Assembly: GCA_965249965.1 (NCBI GenBank)
Contig: OZ252262.1
Location: 992,001-1,056,000, forward strand
Length of the DNA stretch: 64,000 bases
From: HXMU1420-13 sp965249965
GTDB taxonomy: Bacteria; Bacteroidota; Rhodothermia; Balneolales; Balneolaceae
Direction of reading: 5' to 3'
Shown: one piece after another, positions 1-7,703 of the stretch
How positions within the stretch are numbered: position 1 is the stretch's first letter
Layout of the letters: each line of letters starts with the position of its first letter
Made by a program: the position numbers and the translations under genes
Notes under the pieces: model-generated
Told to the model about the DNA's origin: nothing
What the model saw: the letters and a program-made list of their open reading frames with translations, nothing else
Database searches by the model: none

Positions 1-231
1 CGATTCTTTGGTTGTCTGAAGCGTTTCATGCAGGGCTTCTTCAACACGTTCGTAGTGTTTTACACGATCGGATAATTTTTCGATCTGCTCTTCAAGCTCT
101 TTATTTTTAGTAAGCAGGTTTTCGTATTCGTTCGATACTAAAGCTAAAAATTGTTGTACTTCAGCAACATCAAAGCCACGTAATGATTTTTCGAATTGTT
201 GCTGCTTAATCTCAAGTGGAGTTATTTTCAT
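1..231 (-). CDS. DivIVA-domain protein, N-terminal part (runs off window start)
   Basis: Only the first 77 codons lie in the window; the frame is open to base 1. The N-terminus MKITPLEIKQQQFEKSLRGF followed by DVAEVQQFL is the classic DivIVA N-terminal domain (xxPLDIxxxxFxxxxRGYxxxEVdxFL), which in known members binds membrane. It continues into a heptad-like coiled coil. DivIVA/GpsB proteins organise poles, septa or wall growth; the role here is inferred. It is the last visible gene of a minus-strand run yggS - two small membrane proteins - divIVA. The start ATG at 229-231 puts the PLEIKQQQF motif at its normal N-terminal position; no clear Shine-Dalgarno (SD) sequence precedes it. Confidence 0.85.
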   Translation of the reverse strand, partial: MKITPLEIKQQQFEKSLRGFDVAEVQQFLALVSNEYENLLTKNKELEEQIEKLSDRVKHYERVEEALHETLQTTKES

Positions 232-276
232 AATCTGTAGAAATTTTCATGTCGATAAGCACCCCTAAAGTACTAT

Positions 277-630
277 TTATTCGTTTAACATGTTCCTGAG
301 ATTCCCATCATCAGTTTTTTGTGATGGTGCACGTTGTTCCTCTTCCTCTATTTCAATATCGCCGGTTGTTTCAGCGTTTTCTGGGATTCGAATTCTATCT
401 TCTTCGATATCCGTAATTATTGCTTCTACATTATTTAGTCGGCGCTCGGTAGTTTTTTTAAAATCTGCTAGGGCACGAAAGAACTGTGGATCAATATTAC
501 CGGATGAAGATTGATTCTTCTTTTCGATAGCAGTTTTTATCAAACTGAAAATATTGTACATGATGAATCCAGCGAAGCCAACCCCAAAAACAATGGCTAC
601 TAAAGATAGTACAAATTCTTCTTCGGTCAT
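277..630 (-). CDS. Small single-pass membrane protein with acidic C-terminal tail, unknown function
   Basis: 117 aa. Residues about 7-32 form one hydrophobic segment. A charged helical stretch about 45-75 looks like a short coiled coil (DFKKTTERRLNNVEAIITDI), and the tail is very acidic (IEIEEEEQ). It resembles the 96-aa neighbour upstream in design: N-terminal TM, helix ending in NNVEAIITDIE versus EHLETIVTDLE, acidic end. The two may be diverged paralogues, or partners like PspB/PspC, but I recognise no family. It begins one base after the neighbour's stop, and AGAGGAT in the end of that gene serves as SD, so the two are probably translationally coupled. Confidence 0.75.
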   Translation of the reverse strand: MTEEEFVLSLVAIVFGVGFAGFIMYNIFSLIKTAIEKKNQSSSGNIDPQFFRALADFKKTTERRLNNVEAIITDIEEDRIRIPENAETTGDIEIEEEEQRAPSQKTDDGNLRNMLNE

Positions 631-631
631 T

Positions 632-922
632 TTATCCTCTTACGCGCGATGAGTTTTTATTATCGTCGTCAAGATCATTTTTAATCTCAATATCATCAAG
701 TGAAATTTCACCCTTTGGTTGTTCCAGATCAGTAACTATGGTTTCAAGATGTTCCACCCGAGATTTCAAATTGAAAATCATTTTTCTCAGTTCCTGAGAC
801 TCTTTTGAGCTTGTTAAACGCTTTTCTTCCAATTTCATTTCCCGATCGCGAATTCCCACATAAAAGGAACCCACAATTGCAACGATAGCAACAACAGCCC
901 ACCAAGGTAATCCAAATAACAT
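632..922 (-). CDS. Small PspB-like membrane protein, unknown function
   Basis: 96 aa. An N-terminal TM helix (about residues 3-24, MLFGLPWWAVVAIVAIVGSF) is followed by a charged helix with heptad spacing (SQELRKMIFNLKSRVEHLE) and an acidic tail. The layout (short TM, cytoplasmic coiled coil) is like PspB, but sequence identity cannot be judged by eye. A good SD (AGAGGG) sits 5-6 bases before the ATG. It is the second gene of the yggS-divIVA cluster, so a cell-envelope or cell-division role is possible; this is inference only. Confidence 0.75.
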   Translation of the reverse strand: MLFGLPWWAVVAIVAIVGSFYVGIRDREMKLEEKRLTSSKESQELRKMIFNLKSRVEHLETIVTDLEQPKGEISLDDIEIKNDLDDDNKNSSRVRG

Positions 923-983
923 AATGCCCTCTTTATCTATTTATGAGTGTATAATCTGCGCAGAGCTACGGAAATAATCAATC

Positions 984-1676
984 TTAGTTTCGTGCACCAA
1001 AAATTGAACTTCCAATTCTAACCATGGTGGAACCTTCTTCTATGGCAACAATAAAATCGTTACTCATTCCCATAGAAAGTTCTTTGAGTTGAATGTTACC
1101 CTGATTAAGGTGCAAATGTTCATCGAATGTTTTCTTAAGCAAGGCAAACTCTCCACGCACCTCTTCCGGATTAGAAACAAAACGCGCCATTCCCATCAAT
1201 CCTTTAACTTCGATATTAGAATACTGTCTGGCACTTTCCAAAATGGCTTCAAGTTCATCAGGCTCACAACCACTTTTTTGATCTTCCCCACTGATATTTA
1301 CCTGAATTAACACGTTAATAATTCGCGAATATTGTTGCGCGCGCTTGTCGATTTCTTTTAAATACTTGGCTTTTCCGACCGAATGAATCCAATTTACGCG
1401 CTCAGCAATGTATTTTATTTTATTGGATTGCATCGTTCCAATCATGTGCCATTGTATATCTTTTGATGGGATCTCTACCATTTTTGTTTGCAGCTCATGC
1501 ATTCTGTTTTCGCCAAAATGTAGTTGACCAACATCTAAAGCTTCTAAAATGGCCTCATTAGGCTTTGTTTTCGATACCGCAATTAACTTGATATTTTCAG
1601 GGTCTCTCCCGGCTTTTTTAGCCGCGTCTTTAATTTGGTTATTTATTAAAAGTATGTTTTCTGCAATTGAACTCAT
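984..1676 (-). CDS. yggS: YggS/PLPBP family PLP-binding protein
   Basis: 230 aa, the normal length for this family. The motif IKLIAVSKTKP contains the PLP-binding lysine (K36). Other family signatures are visible: HFGENRMHELQTKM, WHMIGTMQSNKIKYI, VLIQVNISGEDQKSG, LMGMARF, ELSMGMSNDFIVAIEEGSTMVRIGSSIFGAR. Members are single-domain alanine-racemase-fold proteins that maintain vitamin B6 homeostasis and have no established catalytic activity. In Firmicutes the orthologue (ylmE) lies upstream of divIVA in the division cluster; here it also heads a run that ends in divIVA. The ATG at 1674-1676 is at the conserved N-terminus. Confidence 0.95.
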   Translation of the reverse strand: MSSIAENILLINNQIKDAAKKAGRDPENIKLIAVSKTKPNEAILEALDVGQLHFGENRMHELQTKMVEIPSKDIQWHMIGTMQSNKIKYIAERVNWIHSVGKAKYLKEIDKRAQQYSRIINVLIQVNISGEDQKSGCEPDELEAILESARQYSNIEVKGLMGMARFVSNPEEVRGEFALLKKTFDEHLHLNQGNIQLKELSMGMSNDFIVAIEEGSTMVRIGSSIFGARN

Positions 1677-1870
1677 TAGAATTTGGTCTATTCTTTAATT
1701 GTATGATTTTTAGCACACACTTGTGCTTTTAAAATTCACGTATTAGTCGTATTTTTCAAAGCTCAAGGAAATGTATAAACAGTCTAACTTCTTGGTACTG
1801 ATTTTTAATTCCCACATAGGCTCTTCAATTAGCCACTCAACGCAACCAATCTTCAACGAGGATAGATAGA

Positions 1871-2932
1871 GTGGCAACCCAAATCCAGCATATATCCACC
1901 TTTCTAAATCAATGGGCGCCACCAAGCATAAAGATGGATTATGACAATGTTGGGTTACTAGTAGGCGACCCAAAGGCGGAGGTAAAATCCATACTTACTT
2001 GCCTGGATGTAACCGAAGAGGTAGTTGAAGAAGCAATTTCCAGAAAAGTACAGTTAATCGTAGCTCACCACCCCCTGATTTTCAATAAAATTGGAAGGAT
2101 TAACCCAACCAATGAGCAAGGAAAGATTATTTATAAGCTCATCAAAAATGATATTGGGCTTCTGGTTGCGCATACGAATTTAGACGCAGCATTAGATGGA
2201 GTATCTTTCGTACTTGCAAATATTTTAGGGCTCGATAATCTTCGCTTTTTAGACAAACACTATGAGATTAGCCACAAAATACGTCTGGTTACCTCACACG
2301 ATAACCCGGAAGCCGTTTTAAAGTTGCTGAATTACTACTCTGCAGAAGAGGCTCATTATTTCTCGGTTGATAACAGAGAGCACAATTTGGTTTGTTTTGA
2401 AGCAATCATCGATCAACATCACCTATCTACCCTACGCAAAGGATTAAAACAAGAAGGGTTACTTAAATCAGGGAAATTTCAAGTAACCCAGCTGTCTTCT
2501 ACTTCGAAAAATTTTGGGATGGGTGTTATGGGAGAATATCCTGAAGACGGTGTCGGACAAAATGAATTTTTGCACCTTGTATCCAAGGCGCTGAATGTTA
2601 AATCTGTAAGGTTTTCTGGCAATGTAGATCGAATTAAGATAGTAGCCGTTTGTGGGGGAGCCGGAATATCCCTGAAGAAAAATGCTATGAATGCCGGTGC
2701 TCAGGCATTTATTACTTCGGATGTTAAATACCATGATTTTTTTATCGAGCACGACAATTTTCTACTGGTTGATGTAGGGCATTACGAAAGTGAATTTCCA
2801 ATAGTAGAAGAGCTAAAAAGTGAACTTAGCGATGCTTTCGAAGAACTTAACGTGTTTGCGACCTCAACGGTTACAAATCCCATGAAAATATATATATCCG
2901 ATACGGAACCTCAATCCATTCATCAAAGCTGA
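1871..2932 (+). CDS. Nif3-like dinuclear metal-centre protein (NIF3/YbgI/YqfO family)
   Basis: 353 aa, the long YqfO-like form with a middle insertion domain (about 130-240) between the two Nif3 halves. Hallmarks: PPSIKMDYDNVGLLVGD near the N-terminus, IVAHHPLIF (metal-ligand histidines at about 66-67), AHTNLDAALDGV, and VDVGHYESE close to the C-terminus. Members form hexamers with a di-metal site. Some act as GTP cyclohydrolase-like or metal chaperone proteins, but the function is unsettled. The start is GTG at 1871, preceded by GAGG nine bases upstream; no ATG fits the conserved N-terminus. The next gene starts 8 bases after its stop, a Nif3-CdsZ pair that is common in bacteria. Confidence 0.93.
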   Translation: MATQIQHISTFLNQWAPPSIKMDYDNVGLLVGDPKAEVKSILTCLDVTEEVVEEAISRKVQLIVAHHPLIFNKIGRINPTNEQGKIIYKLIKNDIGLLVAHTNLDAALDGVSFVLANILGLDNLRFLDKHYEISHKIRLVTSHDNPEAVLKLLNYYSAEEAHYFSVDNREHNLVCFEAIIDQHHLSTLRKGLKQEGLLKSGKFQVTQLSSTSKNFGMGVMGEYPEDGVGQNEFLHLVSKALNVKSVRFSGNVDRIKIVAVCGGAGISLKKNAMNAGAQAFITSDVKYHDFFIEHDNFLLVDVGHYESEFPIVEELKSELSDAFEELNVFATSTVTNPMKIYISDTEPQSIHQS

Positions 2933-2940
2933 ATAACTCA

Positions 2941-3675
2941 ATGAAAGAAATACTGCAACAACTCGCTAATCTTCAGTATATCGATAGTAGAATCGATGAG
3001 ATCAAGCAACTTAGGGGAGATTTACCAGAAGAGATTCTTGATATAGAGACTGATATTGCTCGTAGCGAAGCAAAATTACATCGTCTTCAAGAGGAGGAAA
3101 AAAACCTTATGGTTGAGGCCGATAATCTTCGGCTTGAAATTGCTTCGTCAGAAGAGAAAGTGAAGAAATACGAAGATCAACAACTTACAGTTCGAAATAA
3201 TCGCGAGTACGATGCTCTAACCAAGGAAATTGAAGCTCAAAAGCAGATTATTGAAAATGGTAAAGCCAGACTGGAAGAAATCGATAAAAGAAACGAGTCG
3301 ATTGGACCAGAGCTTGAAGTTGCTGAATCTGGTTTAGCAGAAATCAAAACTTTGTATGAGGCGAAGCAAAACAGCCTGGATAAAGTGATGAAATCTACAA
3401 AAGAAGAAGAGCAGGTACTTGAAGACAAACGCGATGAAGTTGAAAAAGAAATTGATGAACGATACATCCGAAACTATAAGCGTTTAAGAAATGGACTCCA
3501 GAATGGTATAGCGGTAGTGGCTATGGACCGTGGAGCTGCTTTTGGAATGGTGCTTCCGCCACAAACTCAGGTTGAAGTTCGGCGAATGAATAAAATCATT
3601 TTCGACGAAAACAGCGGGCGCATAGTTGTTGATCAATCGTTTTTTGATAATGCGAAAAAGAACTTGAGCATTTAG
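2941..3675 (+). CDS. CdsZ-type (DUF164) coiled-coil protein lacking the zinc-ribbon cysteines
   Basis: 244 aa. Residues 1-170 are a long two-stranded coiled coil (EEKVKKYEDQQLTVRNNREYD is the family core, where NNREY is typical). The C-terminus is recognisable as the zinc-ribbon region (NGIAVVAMDRG, LPPQTQVEVRR, KIIF, SGRIVV). However, all four zinc cysteines of the usual CxxC...CxxC are replaced: the first pair by residues in GAAFGMV, the second by D and S in FDENSGRI. The reading frame is intact, so this looks like genuine loss and not an error. It lies 8 bases downstream of nif3, in operon, and ends just before a strong terminator. The family is often annotated as a zinc-ribbon regulatory or nucleic-acid-binding protein. 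Confidence 0.88.
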   Translation: MKEILQQLANLQYIDSRIDEIKQLRGDLPEEILDIETDIARSEAKLHRLQEEEKNLMVEADNLRLEIASSEEKVKKYEDQQLTVRNNREYDALTKEIEAQKQIIENGKARLEEIDKRNESIGPELEVAESGLAEIKTLYEAKQNSLDKVMKSTKEEEQVLEDKRDEVEKEIDERYIRNYKRLRNGLQNGIAVVAMDRGAAFGMVLPPQTQVEVRRMNKIIFDENSGRIVVDQSFFDNAKKNLSI

Positions 3676-3701
3676 GGGCTTGTGATCAGTACGTTGATTG
3701 C

Positions 3702-3730
3702 AAAGGGAAGCTGACTAGCTTCCCTTTTTT
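3702..3730 (+). terminator. Rho-independent terminator of the nif3 operon
   Basis: AAAGGGAAGCT, loop GACT, AGCTTCCCTTT, followed by further T residues: an 11-bp perfect stem with a U-tract, 26 bases after the stop codon and just before rnpB. Confidence 0.9.
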
Positions 3731-3746
3731 ATTTGTATCTTGTTTC

Positions 3747-4107
3747 AGGCAAAGCCGGGCAATCGCTCCACGCTAGCGTGGGGAGGAAAGTCCGGACACC
3801 AACAAGCACCACGCTCAGCGATCCTTCGGGCGTAGCTGAGGCTCGTTTCCGGCGACGGATTCGAGATAGAAAGTGCAACAGAAAATAAACCGCCATGCTA
3901 TAGGCGTGGTAAGGGTGAAAAGGTGAGGTAAGAGCTCACCGTGCAACACCGTGAGGTGGGCAGCTAGGTAAACCTCGTGGGGTGCAAGTTCATGTAGGGC
4001 AGTATTCGCCGCTTGTCGAGACGCTGTCGGGTAGAATGCACTAGATAAATGATTGCCACTTCAACGTAATGTTGGAGTACAGAATTCGGCTTACAGGCTT
4101 TGCCACT
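3747..4107 (+). ncRNA. rnpB: RNase P RNA, bacterial class A
   Basis: The catalytic RNA of RNase P, which trims the 5' leader of tRNA precursors. P1 is visible: GGCAAAGCC at 3748-3756 is the exact complement of GGCTTTGCC at 4096-4104. The universal 5' core GAGGAAAGTCCGGAC lies near 3782, and the 3' core ACAGAATTCGGCTTA lies just before the 3' half of P1. About 360 nt is normal for a type A RNA. It is followed directly by a terminator shared with convergent smpB. The ends are approximate to a few bases. Confidence 0.95.
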
Positions 4108-4114
4108 GAATATC

Positions 4115-4143
4115 AAAACCCCGCCCGAAAGGTTGGGGTTTTG
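4115..4143. terminator. Bidirectional terminator between rnpB and smpB
   Basis: AAAACCCC / GGGGTTTT arms around GCCCGAAAGGTT; A-run on one side and T-run on the other, so it can serve rnpB (+) and smpB (-), whose stop lies 8 bases away. Confidence 0.8.
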
Positions 4144-4150
4144 TCTTTAG

Positions 4151-4609
4151 TTAAAGTTTGATTTTCCCGCTTTTTATCGCTCTGTCCATATCGCGCTTGG
4201 TATCAGATGCTTTGATACTCTCTCTTTTATCAAAACGCTTCTTACCTTTCGCAAGACCAATCTGAACTTTAACAAACCCGTTTTTGAAAAAGATCTTTAG
4301 CGGGACGATGGTGTTTCCTTTCTGCTGCGTAGCCTTTTCAAGTTCTCGAATCTCTCTTTTATTTAGCAGCAGCTTTCGCTCTCTTCGAGGTTCGTGATTA
4401 TGATACGAACCATGCTCGAATGGCTTAATATAAAACTCTTTCAGCCACACCTCTCCATCTTTAATGAAGGCAAAAGAATCTGTAAAACTAGCATTGCCAA
4501 GACGAATGGATTTTACCTCGGTCCCGTGCAGAGCAATCCCGGCTTCGAAGGTATCTTCGATGGTAAAATCGTGAAAAGCTTTTCTATTTTTAATAGTTGG
4601 ACTGCTCAT
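4151..4609 (-). CDS. smpB: SsrA-binding protein SmpB
   Basis: 152 aa from the chosen start. Family features: NRKAFHDFTIEDTFEAGIAL, the GTEVKSIRLG motif, the loop MSYHNHE-like GSYHNHEPRRERKLLLNKREI, and the basic tail KGKKRFDKRESIKASDTKRD. It binds tmRNA and delivers it to stalled ribosomes for trans-translation. An upstream in-frame ATG at 4627 would add six residues (MVIRRI) not seen in the family; the ATG at 4607-4609 (MSSPTIKNRKAF) fits the usual N-terminus. It is convergent with rnpB. No tmRNA gene was found in the window. Confidence 0.96.
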   Translation of the reverse strand: MSSPTIKNRKAFHDFTIEDTFEAGIALHGTEVKSIRLGNASFTDSFAFIKDGEVWLKEFYIKPFEHGSYHNHEPRRERKLLLNKREIRELEKATQQKGNTIVPLKIFFKNGFVKVQIGLAKGKKRFDKRESIKASDTKRDMDRAIKSGKIKL

Positions 4610-4664
4610 AATTCGACGAATGACCAAAAACTATGATGGTCAAATATCAACCGTTTGGCGTTAT

Positions 4665-5099
4665 TTAGAATCCTAATTCTTCTAGTTCAGCCATAATATC
4701 AGGATCTGGCGAACGGTCCGGAAACGTGGAGTAAATTCCCAGAATTTGCTCGATTTCTGTGATTGCCTTTTCGTTATCCGGGTTAATTCTTAGCACCTGA
4801 ATATACTGACGAAGTGCACCATTCATTTTGTCGCGCATGTTGGTCACGTTAGAGTCGCGATATTCCAAATATAGCCCAAAATTGAGGTACGTTTTTTCCC
4901 GGAGTAATAGAACTTCTTCCGAATCTTCCTCATTCTTTAAGATTTCAACCGCCTCAATATACTGGTCATTATCCAGAAGCACGTCAATTCTCTCTGTTAA
5001 TGAAGCCGATTCAGCAATTTCAGTATTCGATTGAGATTCTTCACTTTGTGAACATGCGGTAAAACTTACAATAAGGGCAAGAATAAATAACTTTTTCAT
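4665..5099 (-). CDS. TPR-like lipoprotein
   Basis: 144 aa. The signal peptide MKKLFILALIVSFTACSQ has a lipobox (FTAC, Cys16), so it is a predicted lipoprotein of the cell envelope. The mature part is acidic and alpha-helical with a TPR-like unit (YIQVLRINPDNEKAITEIEQIL). It lies nine bases downstream of the site-2 protease gene and probably shares its transcript. The specific function is unknown. Confidence 0.8.
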   Translation of the reverse strand: MKKLFILALIVSFTACSQSEESQSNTEIAESASLTERIDVLLDNDQYIEAVEILKNEEDSEEVLLLREKTYLNFGLYLEYRDSNVTNMRDKMNGALRQYIQVLRINPDNEKAITEIEQILGIYSTFPDRSPDPDIMAELEELGF

Positions 5100-5108
5100 T
5101 GAAATGGT

Positions 5109-6365
5109 TTAGGTAAATGATAGTGGATTAAAACTGATACAGAGTACAAATATAAGCATACTTAACCAGCCTAACACTTTTCGTGTTGGGGTTAGTTCGC
5201 GTTCAATAATTACTGGCGGGTGTTCAACCCGTACAAAAAATGTGATAAAGAAAATCCAGAATAACCAGATTAGTGAAGAACTTGTGCCATCATCTTGGGC
5301 AAATAAGATCATGTATCCAGCTGAAAGAACAATCGAAGCTGTTAAACCGGCAGGAACCCAAATAGGATCACGCCGGAAGGCTCGTTGAAACATTAAAAAA
5401 AGGAACCCGGTCCAGATTGTCCAGGAAAGTAATTGCAGGCTTCCTTCGAAATTACTTACAAACCCATGGATGATGGGAATAGCCTCAAAACTGGCAAAAA
5501 TGGTTATTAAAATAAAAAACAACCGGGCGACGATCCGGTGCCTTTTAAAACCGATAAGAGAATATAAAATATGACCACCATCAAGTTGACCAACCGGCAT
5601 TAAATTTAGTGCGGTAAAGAATAACCCAAACCAACCAGCCAGCAAAAATGGATAATGCATGATTTCCCATAATGGCGGGGCATCGCCAAATAAGGAAGAA
5701 AGCCCATTATAAAGTGGCGTACCCCCAAAGTAGAAAGCAATTTGACCCTCTGCTAACGCCGGACCATCAGGGTATTCTCCATTTTGTTGATAGTATTCAA
5801 TTACATAATTATGATCCCCAAACTCGTTCAAGTAGTTCACATCCGGAAGTGTAAAAAAACCAATAAATAAGATGAATATGGAAACAATGAACCCGGCAAT
5901 GGGACCCGCAGCTCCGACATCGAACATTTTGTTCGTCTCATGAATTTGTTCTCTTATACGTATTACGGCGCCAAGTGTACCGATTCCCAAAGGAATGGGA
6001 ATATAATACGGTAACGAAACAGCTATTTTGTGATAAACAGCCGCAAAATAATGGCCAAATTCGTGAGCGGTTAAAAACGTTAATAACAGCGTGGCAAATA
6101 ACACACCGCGCAACAAGTCTTCTTCGGTTGGATATGGGACTAGAACGCCCCACAGCTCTGTAACTTGAAGCTGCTTTCCTACCAACAAAATGCTAACAAG
6201 CGACACAGAAATAAATGTTAGTACGAAAAGCAGCCCATGTTTGAGCAGAGTTTTTCCTGAAGGTTTATTTTTACCGTTTAGGGGTAGGAAATCCTTGAAC
6301 TGAAATGATCTTTTTTTAGATATGTCGCCAAATTCTACGTTTGGCGGTATGGGCTCTAAATCCAA
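5109..6365 (-). CDS. Site-2 protease family (M50) membrane metalloprotease
   Basis: 418 aa with at least seven hydrophobic segments. The zinc site HEFGH is at about 101-105 inside a TM helix, and the second motif LNLMPVGQLDGG is at about 254-264. This is the NPDG-type M50 core, with Asp262 as third ligand. An extra-membrane insert (about 175-240) separates the two motifs. Substrates are unknown; relatives cleave membrane-bound regulators or act without a known target. The start is TTG at 6363-6365, immediately after the arginine deiminase stop; there is no Met before residue 147, and HExxH precedes that, so the TTG (or a nearby non-ATG) is needed. Confidence 0.9.
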   Translation of the reverse strand: MDLEPIPPNVEFGDISKKRSFQFKDFLPLNGKNKPSGKTLLKHGLLFVLTFISVSLVSILLVGKQLQVTELWGVLVPYPTEEDLLRGVLFATLLLTFLTAHEFGHYFAAVYHKIAVSLPYYIPIPLGIGTLGAVIRIREQIHETNKMFDVGAAGPIAGFIVSIFILFIGFFTLPDVNYLNEFGDHNYVIEYYQQNGEYPDGPALAEGQIAFYFGGTPLYNGLSSLFGDAPPLWEIMHYPFLLAGWFGLFFTALNLMPVGQLDGGHILYSLIGFKRHRIVARLFFILITIFASFEAIPIIHGFVSNFEGSLQLLSWTIWTGFLFLMFQRAFRRDPIWVPAGLTASIVLSAGYMILFAQDDGTSSSLIWLFWIFFITFFVRVEHPPVIIERELTPTRKVLGWLSMLIFVLCISFNPLSFT

Positions 6366-6371
6366 TTGCGA

Positions 6372-7604
6372 TTACTTAAGAGGTTCTCTTGATATTGGCA
6401 TGGTCATACATCGCGCACCACCACGCCCGCGGCACAATTCATGCCCTTGGAATCCAACGGCAATCTTTGTTTCATCATTCACAATTAATTCATTGTTTTG
6501 ATATTCCTCAACAAACTCGAACTGGGTCATATAAGAATAACCGTGATCAACCAGTGTATTAAATGTTTTTGTGTTTCGATCATAGCCAACGGCAACGCCT
6601 GGTGCCAGAGCAAACATATTTGCGCCGTCGGTCCATTGCTCGCGATACTGACTTGTTCGGTCTTCTCCACCACATTTTATAAAGGTATAATCAATTCCGG
6701 AAAATTCTTTTAATGCAGATTGAAGGTCTGAGCGCTGTTCTGCGGCAATTCGGTCGCCAACTTTTTGAAGCGCAACAATATTGTCTTTCTGATCCATAAT
6801 AGCAGGCGGAAAAGCAACACATTCATTCTCAGAAATAAATGTAAACACCGTATCCAGGTGCATACTGGCACGTTGTTTAGGTATATCAACGGCAAGCACA
6901 GTTTCAACACCGTGATTAAATAATCCATCAGCGGCTTTCATTAAACCGGTAAATGAGGTGCGCTCACTCATCCCAATTAAAACCAATTTTTCCGATTGAA
7001 CGAGAACATCACCACCCTCGATGCTTTGGTGGCCAGAAATACGAATGGCACTTTTCTTTATCCCGCTAAACATTGGGTGATATTTAACGATGGTTTCCAT
7101 CATCAACGATTCCCGTAATCGAGTATGGGTTGCAGCTCGGGACATTAAAATGGAATCGCCACATACCGCAGCCAGGTCGCGCGTAAAAAGAAGATTCGGC
7201 GATGGGAGCAAATTGAAATCTGTAGATGCATGTAACACACCCTGAATGCTAAACTTTAACAGGGCTGCTGGGGTTAGGCCGAGCAACTCGTTTTCAATAA
7301 CCTGAAGGTTTTCCTCCGGAAATTCTTTGATAAGCTGTTCTACAAAATAAGGGGAAGAATCGTCGATTTTAAGTGTTTCGAGGAATAAATCGGCAATTTC
7401 GAGAACCTGGCCATCACTTTTCATTGCTGCCTTGAAAACATCTAACATATCAAGGTGTTCGCCGCGAGCATCATCCTCAAAAATGATATCATCAAATAAA
7501 AGCTCATCGGCAATTTCCGGGTTTACCAAAGATACTTCATGCCCGGGTGTGTGAACGATAACCCCATTTAAATGTCCAATTTCGGAAGAAACGTTTATTT
7601 TCAT
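6372..7604 (-). CDS. arcA: Arginine deiminase
   Basis: 410 aa, the normal ArcA length. It would hydrolyse L-arginine to citrulline and ammonia in the cytoplasm. Diagnostic parts: EIGHLNGVIVHTPGHEVS (N-terminus), DDIIFEDDARGEHLDML, SIEGGDVLVQSEKLVLIGMS, ERTS, MHLDTVFTFI, and the C-terminal RGRGGARCMTMP with nucleophile Cys399. No ornithine carbamoyltransferase or carbamate kinase is adjacent, so the full ADI pathway is not encoded here. It is likely co-transcribed with the downstream site-2 protease (6-base gap). It is divergent from the SirB1-like gene at 7704 with a 99-base shared upstream region. Confidence 0.93.
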   Translation of the reverse strand: MKINVSSEIGHLNGVIVHTPGHEVSLVNPEIADELLFDDIIFEDDARGEHLDMLDVFKAAMKSDGQVLEIADLFLETLKIDDSSPYFVEQLIKEFPEENLQVIENELLGLTPAALLKFSIQGVLHASTDFNLLPSPNLLFTRDLAAVCGDSILMSRAATHTRLRESLMMETIVKYHPMFSGIKKSAIRISGHQSIEGGDVLVQSEKLVLIGMSERTSFTGLMKAADGLFNHGVETVLAVDIPKQRASMHLDTVFTFISENECVAFPPAIMDQKDNIVALQKVGDRIAAEQRSDLQSALKEFSGIDYTFIKCGGEDRTSQYREQWTDGANMFALAPGVAVGYDRNTKTFNTLVDHGYSYMTQFEFVEEYQNNELIVNDETKIAVGFQGHELCRGRGGARCMTMPISREPLK

Positions 7605-7703
7605 AGCTATGAACTTTTCGAACTAATATAGGGAGACGGCGAACCATTTTTTAAGGATTTGTGCTTGTGTTTAGGTATTTTCAAATCTGGTTAAAGAGTT
7701 AGG

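Noticed and set aside
290..514. Plus-strand ORF of 74 codons, Ser-rich
   Set aside because: Antisense to the 117-aa membrane protein gene, which has an SD and a proper TM segment.
1743..1973. Minus-strand ORF of 76 codons
   Set aside because: It overlaps the nif3 start region, has no recognisable features and mirrors the nif3 coding strand.
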